From positions 11,021 through 75,020 of the forward strand of contig CAZJHX010000032.1 of assembly GCA_964545715.1 (NCBI GenBank): a stretch of DNA of 64,000 nt, in the 5' to 3' direction. Every line of letters begins with the position of its first letter. The first letter of the stretch is position 1. This document shows, one piece after another, positions 9,394 through 19,283 of the stretch. This DNA is from CAZJHX01 sp964545715. Lineage in GTDB: Bacteria; Myxococcota_A; UBA9042; GCA-2863065. Made by a program: the position numbers and the translations under genes. Under the pieces are notes generated by a model, which worked only from the letters and a program-made list of their open reading frames with translations, did no database searches and was not told where the DNA came from.

Positions 9394-11052
9394 CTACTCG
9401 GCGGCGGGCAAAACCCCGGACGTGCAACCGGGCGCGTCGGCGCTGTTGGTCACATTGACGTAGGCGTTTTTGCCCTCGGTGAAGTGGGGGTCGCGGGTCT
9501 GCAGCGGGGCGTTGTAGGCGTCCGCGGAGATGCCCGCGATGTCAGTGCCCTGAAAGGCGTTCCAGTCCGTGCACCACACCGCGTCGGACTCGTCGATGCT
9601 TTTGCGGAAGGAGCTGTCCTGGTTCAACGCGAAGAGGTTGTTTTGCTGCTTGATGGTCATGCCCAGCAGCTTGGCGACCGACTGGGCAAAGTTGGACTCG
9701 CCGCCCTTGCGCGTAACGTAGATGACCTTCTCGCAGCCCATGTTGCGCAGCACCAGGGTCGGGGCCAGGTCGGACCAACCACCCGCCGAGACGCGACTGT
9801 CATCGATCTCCAGAGCCCGCGCCAGGCCGGGCTCCGCGGGCGAGAACGACAGCGCGGTGGCCCAGGTGGTCGTGCCCAGATTCATGAAGCGGCCGGTCTT
9901 CTCATCGTAGGTCTGGGTCGGGTTGGCGCCCAGGTCGGCCAGGATGTTCTCGTCGCCCCAATAGCCGAAGCGGATGTCGTCGAAGTCGACGTCCAGCGTG
10001 AAGGGGCGCGCGGCCAGGTAGTCGGCGCGCGCGGTCTCAAACGTCTCGACCGCCTTGCCGGTCAGCACCGACGTCGAGATCAGCGCGGTGAGGGAGCCGC
10101 TGACGGGATCGTCGATCCGTGACTTCACGGCCGCCTCGTCCGCCAACAGCATCTCCCGATACGCCCCCGCCAACGCGCCAAAGCGGTCACCGCAGGTGGA
10201 GCCGTCCGCGTCGTGCGCCGCCGCCTCCGCCCAGCTCAGGCCTTTTGTCGGCGCCGCGCACTGATCCAACAGGTCAGCCCAGCCCGCCGGATCGGCACCA
10301 TAGGCCGCGTAGAAGTTGGCGATGCGGCCCAGCTTTCGGCCGATCTGCGCAAAGTCCAGGATGCCCGGCCGAATCAGGATCTTGGGATCGTCCGCCGCAA
10401 AGGAGCCGAAGCCGCTGAGCGCGTCCCAGATCTCCTGTGCGTGAAACGCGGGGTCCGGTGACTCGGTCAGCAGCGCCAGGACCTCGGGGTTGATGATGGA
10501 CTTCAGATCGTCCGACTCGAACAGCGCCACCAGCGCCTGGCGACCCTCCTCCAGATTACCGTCCGCAAACAGCGCACCGATACCGTCCGCCGTTGCCTGC
10601 TGCACGATCGGGCCCAGCTGCATCAAGGCCACGCCCTCTTCAGTCGTCGCCAGGACGCCCGCGTAGCCCTGCAGCGACTTGAACATAAACGCCGCGCGCA
10701 CGCCGGCTTCCTCCCGGGAGCACACACCCTCGCGACAGGTCCGCAGCGCGGAGTTCAAGTACATGCTCTCGGTCAGAAAGATCGTGATCGACGCCGAGCT
10801 GCCGCCCGCCGCCGCGTCCAGCAGGCCGTAGTGCTCGGACAGCCGCGCCAACGACGCGAAGTGGGCGAAGATCAGCTCCCCGTTTCCGCGAATGCCCGCA
10901 CAGACGGACGGCAGCCCCTCACCCTGCTGCGAGTCGAACTTGCCGCCCTGAGGGACGCCCGGCGAGGGCTCATCTTCGGCAACCGAGTCGGCACCGCAGC
11001 CCAGCGTAGAGAGACTTGTCACCAGAAGGAACGACAGAGTGATGCGAAGCAT
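9394..11052 (-). CDS. Patatin-like lipoprotein with degenerate active site
   Basis: 552 residues from ATG 11052 (an in-frame ATG at 11064 is also possible). The lipobox is LSTLGC. The segment AGIRGNGELIFAHF followed by DAAAGGSSASITIFL resembles the patatin-fold oxyanion loop and nucleophile elbow, and VSAGGWSDLAPTLVL with EKVIYVTR resembles the later patatin catalytic block. There the usual Asp-Gly-Gly reads Ala-Gly-Gly. If related, it is a periplasmic or outer-membrane lipid acyl hydrolase homologue that may be inactive. It is convergent with the M48 gene and 22 bp downstream of the CofD-like gene. The gene is certain; the family is a moderate call. Confidence 0.75.
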   Translation of the reverse strand: MLRITLSFLLVTSLSTLGCGADSVAEDEPSPGVPQGGKFDSQQGEGLPSVCAGIRGNGELIFAHFASLARLSEHYGLLDAAAGGSSASITIFLTESMYLNSALRTCREGVCSREEAGVRAAFMFKSLQGYAGVLATTEEGVALMQLGPIVQQATADGIGALFADGNLEEGRQALVALFESDDLKSIINPEVLALLTESPDPAFHAQEIWDALSGFGSFAADDPKILIRPGILDFAQIGRKLGRIANFYAAYGADPAGWADLLDQCAAPTKGLSWAEAAAHDADGSTCGDRFGALAGAYREMLLADEAAVKSRIDDPVSGSLTALISTSVLTGKAVETFETARADYLAARPFTLDVDFDDIRFGYWGDENILADLGANPTQTYDEKTGRFMNLGTTTWATALSFSPAEPGLARALEIDDSRVSAGGWSDLAPTLVLRNMGCEKVIYVTRKGGESNFAQSVAKLLGMTIKQQNNLFALNQDSSFRKSIDESDAVWCTDWNAFQGTDIAGISADAYNAPLQTRDPHFTEGKNAYVNVTNSADAPGCTSGVLPAAE

Positions 11053-11074
11053 GGCCGGGACCATACCAGAGCGC

Positions 11075-12265
11075 TCAGGTCAGCGAAATCAATGCTTCAG
11101 ACAGCTTCACGGGATCCATGCGATCCGGTCTGGCGGCATCCGCCAACGGCACATCCGCGACCTGCACGCCGGCGGCACGCACCGCCTCCAGGTCCAGCGC
11201 CATGGCGTATTCACCGCCCTGGGTATCGACCAGCGCGGCGTTGATGATGTGATCGATCGGCACGCGCGGTCCGGCGTCTGCGCGCACGGTCCGAACCAGG
11301 CGGTTCACGGAATCCGACACGCTCATGCCCAGCTGCTCGGGATCGACGCCGGTATTGGCCACATAGACCTTGGGACAGTCGGCTGCCGCGATCGCCGAGC
11401 CCACGCCCGTGGGCAGCAGACTGGCCAGCACGCTCGAGTAAAAGCTGCCTATCGGGAAGACGATGAGGTCCGCCTCGCGGATAAGGCGTCGGATCTTCTC
11501 GTGCGCCACCGCTACCGCCGGACCGTGCGGCGGCGCCACCTCCACCAGACGCATCGCGCGGATCGGCGCCGTGATCGGCGCGACCTCTTTGCCCGTAAAG
11601 AGGTGCTGCTGGACGATCATGGAGCCATCCTCCAGCGTCACCTCCAAATGGAGCTCCGCATCCACGATCGGCAGCACCGTCCCGCGCGCCTCGACCAGCC
11701 GCGAAAACAGAAACACCACCGAGTCCATGTCGCGGTCGTTGTTCAGGTAGCCGCCGACCAGAATCAGATTGCCGACGCTGGCGCCACGCAGGTCGAACCC
11801 GTCCGGCATGCGCTCCGCAAACAAGCGCAGATGCGTGCGAACCAATCGCCGCATCGGAGCGGGAATCTGGGCGACCAGCGGATCATCGCCGCGCCACATG
11901 CCGTCCAGCTGCGCCACCAGCACATCCTGCGCGGCGTCGGACGGCAGCCGGTGCGAAAACAGCGTGTAGATCGCCGGATTGCCCAGCGCCGACTCGTCTG
12001 CCAGCGCCATGATGCGGTTGCGCAGGTCGCCCACAGAGATCATGCCGAACGCTTCACGCAAGACCCGCGAGCTGCCGCCGCTGTCGAACGGCGTGATCAG
12101 GTGCACCGAGTTGTGCGTGTACTGCTTCAGCGCCCGGCTGGTCTTCTTGAGCGCCTGACCGCCGCTGAAGAAGACGACGCGCGGTCCCAGCTCGGGCGCC
12201 CGCAGACTGCGCGACACACGCATCGGATCCGGGATGCGGGCCGAGCGTGAGATTCGCAGCGTCAT
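11075..12265 (-). CDS. CofD/YvcK-like protein (GAK-system CofD type)
   Basis: 396 residues from ATG 12265 (an upstream ATG at 12316 would overlap the divergent gene start). The Rossmann-like N-terminus has FFSGGQALKKTSRALKQY, then LITPFDSGGSSRVLREAFG and ISVGDLRNRIMAL, the YvcK/CofD signature (GGG-G, DDGGSSG-LR, GD-RN). YvcK binds UDP-GlcNAc and controls cell-wall metabolism; CofD makes the F420 precursor. No F420 genes are nearby, so a YvcK-like or GAK-associated role is more likely. The later IREADLIVFPIGSFYSSVL matches the family's nucleotide-sugar region. Cytoplasmic. Confidence 0.85.
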   Translation of the reverse strand: MTLRISRSARIPDPMRVSRSLRAPELGPRVVFFSGGQALKKTSRALKQYTHNSVHLITPFDSGGSSRVLREAFGMISVGDLRNRIMALADESALGNPAIYTLFSHRLPSDAAQDVLVAQLDGMWRGDDPLVAQIPAPMRRLVRTHLRLFAERMPDGFDLRGASVGNLILVGGYLNNDRDMDSVVFLFSRLVEARGTVLPIVDAELHLEVTLEDGSMIVQQHLFTGKEVAPITAPIRAMRLVEVAPPHGPAVAVAHEKIRRLIREADLIVFPIGSFYSSVLASLLPTGVGSAIAAADCPKVYVANTGVDPEQLGMSVSDSVNRLVRTVRADAGPRVPIDHIINAALVDTQGGEYAMALDLEAVRAAGVQVADVPLADAARPDRMDPVKLSEALISLT

Positions 12266-12315
12266 GCCGGCGAGGATCGCTCTGTGACTCCGCTTGTGCA
12301 AGGATGACCAGCGCA

Positions 12316-12864
12316 ATGAGCCTGTGGATACCCGATCTGCTCGTCGCCGGCCTCGGCACGGTCCTGGCCGCGCTGGAGGTCCAAATCGAAGGACCGCACG
12401 GCTGGGCCGAGAAGCTGCCGACCTGGCGTCCGGACGGCCCCATCGCCCGCTTTGCCTCGCGCGCGCTGGGCGGCAAGACCATCACCGGCTATCACCTGCT
12501 GCTCAACGTCTTTCTGCTCGGCATGGTCCACCTGCCGCTGGCCTTTCTGCCGTGGACCTTGCAGCTCGAGGGCTGGGCGCTCTCCCGCTTTGCGTTTCTG
12601 CTGGCGTTCTGGGATCTGCAGTGGTTCGCGCTGAACCCGCACTACGGACTCGCGCGCTTCGATCGGGAGCGTGTGACGTGGCACCGCCGCTGGGTCGGGC
12701 GCGTCCCCGTCGACTATCTCTATGCCATCGGCCTGGCCGCGCTGCTCGGCGCGTGGTGGCCCTCTGATTGGCTGACCGGCCTGATCGTCTTTACGGGCGA
12801 GACCATCGCCGTCTGCGCGCTGGGTGAGTGGCTCCTGCGAAACCACCCGGCGCGACGGACTTAG
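12316..12864 (+). CDS. Polytopic membrane protein of unknown function
   Basis: 182 residues from ATG 12316, with AAGGA 12 bases upstream (ATG 12304 is an alternative). Four to five hydrophobic helices are visible: residues 7-22, 57-80, 88-105, 135-148 and 155-170. The central loop has a charged/aromatic block, FWDLQWFALNPHYGLARF, then WHRRWVGRVPVDYLYA, which looks like a conserved functional centre. I do not recognise a named family. It is divergent from the CofD-like gene, and its stop overlaps the convergent TPR gene by 4 bp. Confidence 0.8.
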   Translation: MSLWIPDLLVAGLGTVLAALEVQIEGPHGWAEKLPTWRPDGPIARFASRALGGKTITGYHLLLNVFLLGMVHLPLAFLPWTLQLEGWALSRFAFLLAFWDLQWFALNPHYGLARFDRERVTWHRRWVGRVPVDYLYAIGLAALLGAWWPSDWLTGLIVFTGETIAVCALGEWLLRNHPARRT

Positions 12865-13637
12865 GCGCCCTTGAACCCGCGTAGCATGCCGGTCAGCAGC
12901 TGCAATGGCCGCCGGCGCGGCGCCTTCTGAGGGCGTCCCGGCCCGAAGATTTCGTCCTTGAACTGCAGGGCGCCGGCGTGCTCGGGGTCGCATCGAAGCG
13001 TGGCCTCCAGCTCGGCTCGACACCGCTGCGGCTGCCCCGCCTTCCAATAGCAGCGGGCCATCGCAAAGCGCGTGTCGGCATCCCAGGGAGCCACGCAGCA
13101 CGCCTCCCGAAGGTGGTCTTTTGCACCCGCCAGCCGGTGGGCTGAGAGCGTCTCGTCATCGTCACCCAGCAGCAGCAGCCCGATCCGCAGCAGTACCTGA
13201 GCGTCGCGCGGCACCCGATCCAGCGCCTGCTCGAGCAAGGCCAGGGCCTGATCCGGGCGCCCACGTCCCGCCGCCTTCTCCGCGCGCTCCACCAGGCGCG
13301 CCACGCCTTGAGAGTGACGCGGCGCTCCGGGCAGCGCCAGCAGGGTGGGCTGTGGCTTTCTTTTGCTGTGGACCGACACGGCAATGGCCCGAGCGGCCTC
13401 TTTCCGCAGCGCAACACGCGCGCGCTCGACGATCTCGCGAAGGCGGCTCACCGCCCATTGCGATCGGGTGTCCTGGGGGATCCGGTCGGAGTTGAGCTCT
13501 GCGGCAAGCGCATCGCACGCCGGCTCGATGGCATCCGGACCGGCCGCCGGGTCCAGGTCCAGCAGGGCAAACAGGTCCCCGCGCGCTCCATCCTGTAGCT
13601 TCGCCGCGATCCACTCGCGAGTGCCTGGCTCATTCAT
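12861..13637 (-). CDS. TPR-containing cytoplasmic protein
   Basis: 258 residues, no signal peptide. The N-terminal third (FALLDLDPAAGPDAIEPACD) resembles the start of a J-domain-like co-chaperone helix but lacks HPD. From about residue 105 there are degenerate tetratricopeptide repeats (ALALLEQALDRVPRDAQVLLRIG; LREACCVAPWDADTRFAMARCYWKAG). The C-terminus is basic (RPQKAPRRRPLQ). A protein-interaction role is likely; partners are unknown. It lies 51 bp downstream of the Cys-rich lipoprotein gene on the same strand. Confidence 0.8.
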   Translation of the reverse strand: MNEPGTREWIAAKLQDGARGDLFALLDLDPAAGPDAIEPACDALAAELNSDRIPQDTRSQWAVSRLREIVERARVALRKEAARAIAVSVHSKRKPQPTLLALPGAPRHSQGVARLVERAEKAAGRGRPDQALALLEQALDRVPRDAQVLLRIGLLLLGDDDETLSAHRLAGAKDHLREACCVAPWDADTRFAMARCYWKAGQPQRCRAELEATLRCDPEHAGALQFKDEIFGPGRPQKAPRRRPLQLLTGMLRGFKGA

Positions 13638-13688
13638 ATACGGCGTATCGGCTATTTCTTCACAGAACTTGAGCGCTGTCAGGTCCGC

Positions 13689-15206
13689 TCACTGACAAGT
13701 GGTCATTCCGTACGGCAGCAGCTCGTATTCGGTGCACTTGAGCCCGTCCGCACACTGCCCGTCGTCCGCGCACGTACACATGTTGTACTCGCATTTGGGG
13801 CCATTCGGATTACCGGCGCAGTGCAGGTCATCGCTGCATGCGCACGTCGGCGGCCCCGTATCCCAGTCCATGCACACCGGCCCCAACGCGCCCGGGTTGG
13901 CCAGGCAGTCATCATCGGTCGTGCACTGAAAGCAGTGCGTCCCAAAGCACAAGCTCAAGGTCGGATCGAGGGCCGCGCAATCCGCGTTGGTCAGGCACTG
14001 CGTGCACTCCTGAAACGCCGGGTCGCACACCTTGTCCAGCGTGTCGCCGGCACAGCCGTCGTTGTCCGCGCACGGCACGCGGCACGACGTCACCCAGTCG
14101 CCGCTGTTCGCCAGGCATTTGGCGCCATCCTCGGAGCACTCCGCGTCGGACGTGCAGCCGCACTTGCCGATGTCGCCGGGCCCGCCCGCCGCAAAGCACG
14201 TCTTGCCGCGCACCGTGTTCTGGCAGTCGCCGTCCGTCTCACACGTACAGTTGCCGCTGCACACGTCGCCCAGCGCGATGGGGTTGCCCGCGCAGTCCGC
14301 GTCCACCTTGCAGGTCACGCATTGGGTGTTGTTGAGGTTGTAGAAGTCGCACACCGCGTAATACGGCGACAGCTCCTGGCAATCAGCGCCGGTCAGGCAC
14401 AGCTGGCACATGTTGATGCCCGGGTCGCACAGCGGATGGTGCCAGGGGCAGTCGTCGTCATGCAGACAGTCCCCACAGATCCCGGTCGCGGCGTTGCACA
14501 TCGGCGTGCTGGGCCAGGTGCAGTCGTCATCGGTCGTGCACGGATCGGCGCAATAGCGGGTGCCCCAGCCCTTCAGCTGACAGACCGTGTCGCCCGGGCA
14601 ATCGTCCGTCGTCTCGCACCCGCACACCCCCAGCTCGCTGCACGACTTGCCGTACGCGTTGCCCGCGCAGTCGGCGTCCTCCTTGCACACGCACTTGGCG
14701 TACTGGCCCACGCCGGTGCAGATCGGACCGGGCATCATCGGATCGGCCGCACAGTCCGCGTCGTCGATGCACACCACACACTTGTTGAGCTCGCTGCACG
14801 CCTTCCACCAGTGCACGATCGACGTGCAGTCATCGTCGGTCAGGCACTTCACGCATTGGCCGGTGTCCACCTTGCACTTGTTGCCCGCCTCCGCCGCCAC
14901 GCAGTCCGCATCCGATACACAGGCGACCTCGTCCGGCACATCCAGCACATCCGGCACGTCCGGCACGTCGGGAACGTCCACCCAGTCGGATATGTCCGGC
15001 GCGTCCGGCGGCACTGGTGTATCCGGCTGCTCCACAGCCACGTCGGTCGGCGCAACATCCAGCACCCCAGTCGGCGCATCGGCAACGTCGACGATGTCCG
15101 GCGGCGTGATGACATCGGGCGCAGCGACAGTCGTCCCCTGCTCGCTGTCGGCACAGGCGGCCAGGAGGATTAGAGCGGGGACAAATCGCGTGATGTGAAA
15201 ACTCAT
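13689..15206 (-). CDS. Cys-rich repeat lipoprotein
   Basis: 505 residues from ATG 15206. Lipobox LILLAACA, then a low-complexity Asp/Val/Pro linker (VPDVPDVPDVLDVPDE) to about residue 100. The rest is about fourteen tandem modules of the type C-xx-DADC-x(n)-GxxC, each with two to four cysteines, for example CVSDADCVAAEAGNKC and CTTDDDCTWPSTPMC. This is the dickkopf/prokineticin-like disulfide repeat common in Myxococcota surface proteins. The linker would hold the disulfide rod away from the outer membrane. An upstream in-frame extension to 16898 would run through the divergent phospholipase gene and is rejected. Confidence 0.88.
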   Translation of the reverse strand: MSFHITRFVPALILLAACADSEQGTTVAAPDVITPPDIVDVADAPTGVLDVAPTDVAVEQPDTPVPPDAPDISDWVDVPDVPDVPDVLDVPDEVACVSDADCVAAEAGNKCKVDTGQCVKCLTDDDCTSIVHWWKACSELNKCVVCIDDADCAADPMMPGPICTGVGQYAKCVCKEDADCAGNAYGKSCSELGVCGCETTDDCPGDTVCQLKGWGTRYCADPCTTDDDCTWPSTPMCNAATGICGDCLHDDDCPWHHPLCDPGINMCQLCLTGADCQELSPYYAVCDFYNLNNTQCVTCKVDADCAGNPIALGDVCSGNCTCETDGDCQNTVRGKTCFAAGGPGDIGKCGCTSDAECSEDGAKCLANSGDWVTSCRVPCADNDGCAGDTLDKVCDPAFQECTQCLTNADCAALDPTLSLCFGTHCFQCTTDDDCLANPGALGPVCMDWDTGPPTCACSDDLHCAGNPNGPKCEYNMCTCADDGQCADGLKCTEYELLPYGMTTCQ

Positions 15207-15248
15207 ATCAGATCGACCTGAGCACGCCGCTACAGTAGTCTGGCAGTC

Positions 15249-17225
15249 ATGCGTTTCATCGCTGTCACCGTCGCCGTGCTCAGTCTCGGGTGTACCGAAG
15301 AGCTCGAGGTCCCGGCCGGCTGGCTGCATCCCGAGTGCGCCGACGCCGCCTGGGTGGAGGTGTACGCGCTGGACATCTGGGGCCGCGATCTCCCCGGCGC
15401 CACCGTCACGCCCCCCACAACAACCCCACTGCCGCTGACTCCCAACAGCCCCTTCAGCGTCACCGTGCAAGCCGACGGCTATCTGGCTGCCGAGGTCTCC
15501 GCCACCTGGGACGGCGGCCCCGCCGGCGCGGCGCTCACCGCCACAGCAACCGCCGGCGCACGCACGGCCGTCAGCGTGGACGTCGCCACCGTCAACAGGC
15601 TGCCGTGCCGCGTCTACGGCCTCTTCATCGGCCTGGATCACCCCTACTACGCCGCCGGCGGACGCGCCCCCCAGGCGGGAAACCAGGTCGACTTTCTCAT
15701 GGACGGCGAAGAGCTGTGGAGCCGTGTGGCCGCCGATCTCAGCGATCCCGATCGCCCCGTCGAGCGCGTCCACCAGACCACCTGGTGGTGGGAGAGTGAC
15801 GCCGAGCTCATCCGCCCGCCCGACCACATCACGCTGACCCCGGAGGCGCGCTGGAAGAACACGATGATGGCCCACCTGGAGGCGCGCGGCGGCATGCACC
15901 GGGTCCTGGTCACCCGTTTTGCCACCAAGACTGCACCCGGGATGGCCTTCTACAACACCGATCCGGTCCTGCGCGCCAAGGGCGAGACGCCCGACGACGA
16001 GTTTCAGGTCATCCTCCAGGGCAACCACACCCAGGTGGAGCTGCCCGGCAACTACACAATCCCGGAGCGCCCGTTCTCGTTTGTCGCACGCGTGCGACGC
16101 AACCCGACCCATGCCGCGCGCACATTTTACGAGCCTACCGGCACACTCACCGCGCCGCTGGTCACCATCGAGGCTGCCTCCTTTCACCAGAAGGCCATCG
16201 TGGTCAACAACGACCTGGCCTACGTCAGCGGCATGAACGTCAAGCGCAACGACTGGGACACCTCCGAGCACATCCTCTTCGACGCCCGCCGCATGCTCTT
16301 CGGCCACACGCAGGCCGAGCGCGAAGCCGTCGCTGCCAAAGAAGCCCAGGCCTACGATCCGCCGCGCAAGGACTACGGCGTGCGCATCGTCGGACCCGCC
16401 GCCCAGGACGTGGACGACCTGCTCAAACAGCGCTGGGATTACGCCCTGGCGTCGGGCGCCATGTTCGCCGAGCACGCCACCGCGTACGAGCTCCTCCCAC
16501 GCGCCGCACCACAGGGCGACGTCACGGTACAGATCGTCGCCACCAGCCCCGAGCCGATGCAGGAGCGCGCGATCCTGGAGACCCACAACAAGGCGTCGCG
16601 ACAGGCCAAAGACCTGATCCTCATCGAGGACCAATACTGGCGGGCGCCGCTGGTCCACGACGCCCTGATCGCCGCCATGGACGGCAACCCCGGCCTGCAC
16701 ATGATCGTGGTGACCAAGCCCATCAAGGACAACAACGCGGCCAAGAAGTACAGCCTGGTCGCACACGAGACTTTCCTGAACCGCTACCCCGACCGCTACC
16801 AGCTGCTGCAGCTCAAGACCTTTGACCGCGGCGCGGACGGCACGCCACACTTCATCGAGGTCTTCGTGCACAGCAAGCTGCACCTCATCGACGACCACTA
16901 TCTGAGCGTCGGCTCGTGCAACAAAAACAACCGCGGTTACCTGTTCGAGGGCGAGCTGAACGTCGCGATCGTCGACCCGCAGTGGGTCGCGGCAGCCAAG
17001 GCTCGGGTTCTGGCCAACCTGGTCGGTCCTACCGCCGCTGCGGACGTGGTCGGTAAGGACGGCGCCACCGTGTTTGCGGTCTTCAAGCAGCTGGCCGAGT
17101 CAAACGCTGCGGTCGAGGCCACATTGCTGGCGGACCCGGCCGCTGACCTGGCGCCCGAGGGGTTCCTCTATCCGCTGTCGCTCAACCCCGGCTTCCTCTT
17201 TGATGTGGGCCCGGATCTCTTTTAG
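15249..17225 (+). CDS. Phospholipase D-family lipoprotein
   Basis: 658 residues, ATG 15249, lipobox VLSLGC. Residues about 35-115 look like a small beta-sandwich. Two HKD-type motifs are present: FHQKAIVVNNDLAYVSG near residue 312 and VHSKLHLIDDHYLSVGSCN near residue 540, as expected for the two halves of a PLD catalytic pocket. PLD enzymes hydrolyse or transfer phosphatidyl groups; the lipid anchor places this one at the cell surface or in the periplasm. The first motif has Asn where the family usually has Asp, and the second is complete. It is divergent from the Cys-rich lipoprotein gene (42 bp apart). Its stop codon overlaps the convergent gene's stop. Confidence 0.9.
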   Translation: MRFIAVTVAVLSLGCTEELEVPAGWLHPECADAAWVEVYALDIWGRDLPGATVTPPTTTPLPLTPNSPFSVTVQADGYLAAEVSATWDGGPAGAALTATATAGARTAVSVDVATVNRLPCRVYGLFIGLDHPYYAAGGRAPQAGNQVDFLMDGEELWSRVAADLSDPDRPVERVHQTTWWWESDAELIRPPDHITLTPEARWKNTMMAHLEARGGMHRVLVTRFATKTAPGMAFYNTDPVLRAKGETPDDEFQVILQGNHTQVELPGNYTIPERPFSFVARVRRNPTHAARTFYEPTGTLTAPLVTIEAASFHQKAIVVNNDLAYVSGMNVKRNDWDTSEHILFDARRMLFGHTQAEREAVAAKEAQAYDPPRKDYGVRIVGPAAQDVDDLLKQRWDYALASGAMFAEHATAYELLPRAAPQGDVTVQIVATSPEPMQERAILETHNKASRQAKDLILIEDQYWRAPLVHDALIAAMDGNPGLHMIVVTKPIKDNNAAKKYSLVAHETFLNRYPDRYQLLQLKTFDRGADGTPHFIEVFVHSKLHLIDDHYLSVGSCNKNNRGYLFEGELNVAIVDPQWVAAAKARVLANLVGPTAAADVVGKDGATVFAVFKQLAESNAAVEATLLADPAADLAPEGFLYPLSLNPGFLFDVGPDLF

Positions 17226-19240
17226 TCGGCCTCGGCCTCGATCAGCGAGCCACGCAGCACCAGATAGGCGCCGTGGGTGCCGTCCACACCGACCGAGACG
17301 TTGACCGGCCTAAACGCGCCGATCTGCGGCACCGGTACCGTCCCCACCAACTCGTCCCACAGCGGACCCAGCTCCTCGAAGAGATGCTTGACGATCGGCT
17401 CAAACGTGGTCTCGATCTTGCGCTCGATCTCCGGGTCACCCACCGACAGATCGAAGACGGTGCGGCTGGTGTCCACCTGCAGCGACAGCGACCCGTCCTG
17501 CGTCAACGCCGCGCCGCTGAAGCCCGCGGTCACAAAGCCCGTCACCCGCGGCTGCCCGTCCACCCGAAACTCCAGCGCCAGATCGCCGATCACCAGGCCT
17601 ACCGCGTCCGTGCCCGGCACGCCGCTCAGCACCGGCGGCAGCGGCGCGTCAAAGCCGACAGTCACCGCCGCGTTGGAGTCCACGCCCAGCCCCTTCGGAT
17701 CGGTCAGCCCGACCAAAAAGCCTGCGATGAGCTCGTACTTGGACTTCACGCCGGCGACGACCGTCTGATCGATCACCTGGTTCAGCCCGCCCAGACGCCA
17801 CACCGCGTGGCCGGCCGTGTTCACCAGGTCGTCGCTCAGCGCCAGCGTCAGCAGCGAGCTGCGCGGGCGGTAGACCGTCGTGTCCGCGGTCCGAAAGACG
17901 CCCGGATCGTCCTGTGGCGGCGTCACCACCTCGCCGTCTACGCTCAGCGTACCCGACAGCCGCAGCTCCACCCCGTGATCCCCGACCTCCGCCGCCAGCG
18001 CCGACAGCTGCACCGTCGCTTCAAAGCCGGCGATGGTGTACGAAAACGGCGTCGTCAGCTTCAGCAGCGCGTTGTCCAGCATCTGGATGCCGTGCTTCAG
18101 CACCGTCTTGGTCAGCAGCTTCTCCAGGCTCTCCAGCACCGGGCCCTCGACCACCGCGCTGCCCGTCTCGCCGCCGCCGCCGTCGGACACCGTGACCTCC
18201 GGCGTCGTAAACTCAAACGTCGGCTCCTGCAGCGCCGCATCAAACGCGCCGTCCACGGTGTTGATCTCGATCGGCACCGTGATCGTCGTCTGCTCGATCG
18301 TCAGCGCCGCATCCCAGTCCACGCCAAGCGCCGCCACCTGCGCCTCCGCGCTCAGACCGTACAGCACCAGCGTCAGGCCCAGCGTGCCCTTGCCCGCCAC
18401 AAAGCCGACCTCTGTGTTGGGCAGCAGGCTGACCTTGTCCACCGTCACCGTCGCCAGGCTCGTATCAAGCAGGGGGTTCAGCCCCGCGGCCAGGCCCGTA
18501 TAGTCCAGCTTGTCCACCAGAGTGCCTGCCACACTCTCGAACGCCCGCAGCGCGTCCGGGCCCATATGCACGACCACCGCATCCGTGAGCCCATCCTGAG
18601 GCGGCTGGAAGGCGCCGTTGAGAACGTTGACGTGCTCGGTCGCCACGTTGCCCAGCGCGTCCTCTACCTCCACGATCAGCGTGTTCACGCCCACACCCAG
18701 CGTGGCCTGCGTCGTCCACTGCGGTCCGGCCGCGGCATCCAGCAGCTGCCCGGCCGCCTCGACGCGCGCAATGCCGCTCTCATCCTGGGCGCTCAGGGTC
18801 AGCGCAACAGACGCCGCCTCGTGAGAGAAGGTGCCCCGGGCGGGCGAGACGATCTCCAGGCGCGGCGGCAGCGTGTCGACCGTAAAGCTGACGGCCGACG
18901 ACGCGCCGCTTTCGGGGTGCACGACCGTGACGGTGTTCAGGCCGTCTTCGACATCGATCCAGGCCGCGAACTCTCCGCTCTCCGCGGGCGCCGACAGCCC
19001 GTTGATCAGCACGGATGTCAGCGACGTCGGGGCGACCTCGCCCGCCACCAGAATGCGGACGCCGCCCACGATCGAGCCCTCCGCCGGCGACAGGATGCGC
19101 ACCTGCACGGGGTCCGGGATCGGCAATGGGACGCCCCCCTCCACCGTCTTCGAACAGCCCGGCGCCGCGCACAAAGCAGCGCCCACCATCAGCGTCCAAA
19201 CCGCATGTCGCACGGGGCAATCATAGCGTGGTGAGGGCAA
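17222..19240 (-). CDS. Large lipoprotein with Ig-like N-terminal domains
   Basis: 672 residues from ATG 19240; a GTG at 19213 (VRHAVWTLMVGA) would give a shorter, cleaner lipoprotein signal with Cys in CAAPGCSK. Residues about 40-220 form two bacterial Ig-like/cadherin-like repeats (RILSPAEGSIVGGVRILVAG; LEIVSPARGTFSHEAASVAL; VEVEDALGNVATEHV). The remaining 450 residues are beta-rich with amphipathic stretches and no family I recognise. Probably an outer-membrane-anchored surface protein. It is convergent with the phospholipase gene and divergent from the muralytic lipoprotein gene. Confidence 0.85.
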   Translation of the reverse strand: MPSPRYDCPVRHAVWTLMVGAALCAAPGCSKTVEGGVPLPIPDPVQVRILSPAEGSIVGGVRILVAGEVAPTSLTSVLINGLSAPAESGEFAAWIDVEDGLNTVTVVHPESGASSAVSFTVDTLPPRLEIVSPARGTFSHEAASVALTLSAQDESGIARVEAAGQLLDAAAGPQWTTQATLGVGVNTLIVEVEDALGNVATEHVNVLNGAFQPPQDGLTDAVVVHMGPDALRAFESVAGTLVDKLDYTGLAAGLNPLLDTSLATVTVDKVSLLPNTEVGFVAGKGTLGLTLVLYGLSAEAQVAALGVDWDAALTIEQTTITVPIEINTVDGAFDAALQEPTFEFTTPEVTVSDGGGGETGSAVVEGPVLESLEKLLTKTVLKHGIQMLDNALLKLTTPFSYTIAGFEATVQLSALAAEVGDHGVELRLSGTLSVDGEVVTPPQDDPGVFRTADTTVYRPRSSLLTLALSDDLVNTAGHAVWRLGGLNQVIDQTVVAGVKSKYELIAGFLVGLTDPKGLGVDSNAAVTVGFDAPLPPVLSGVPGTDAVGLVIGDLALEFRVDGQPRVTGFVTAGFSGAALTQDGSLSLQVDTSRTVFDLSVGDPEIERKIETTFEPIVKHLFEELGPLWDELVGTVPVPQIGAFRPVNVSVGVDGTHGAYLVLRGSLIEAEAD

Positions 19241-19283
19241 TCATGCTTCCCAATCGGTGCCCTGGTCGCTATGCTCGCCGAAT

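Noticed and set aside
11040..11066. GG-N10-GC next to the patatin-like gene start
   Set aside because: The -24 and -12 boxes are poor and the site touches the start codon.
13689..16898. Extension of the Cys-rich lipoprotein gene to 16898
   Set aside because: It would cover the whole well-supported phospholipase D gene in antisense; the ATG at 15206 gives a proper lipoprotein signal.
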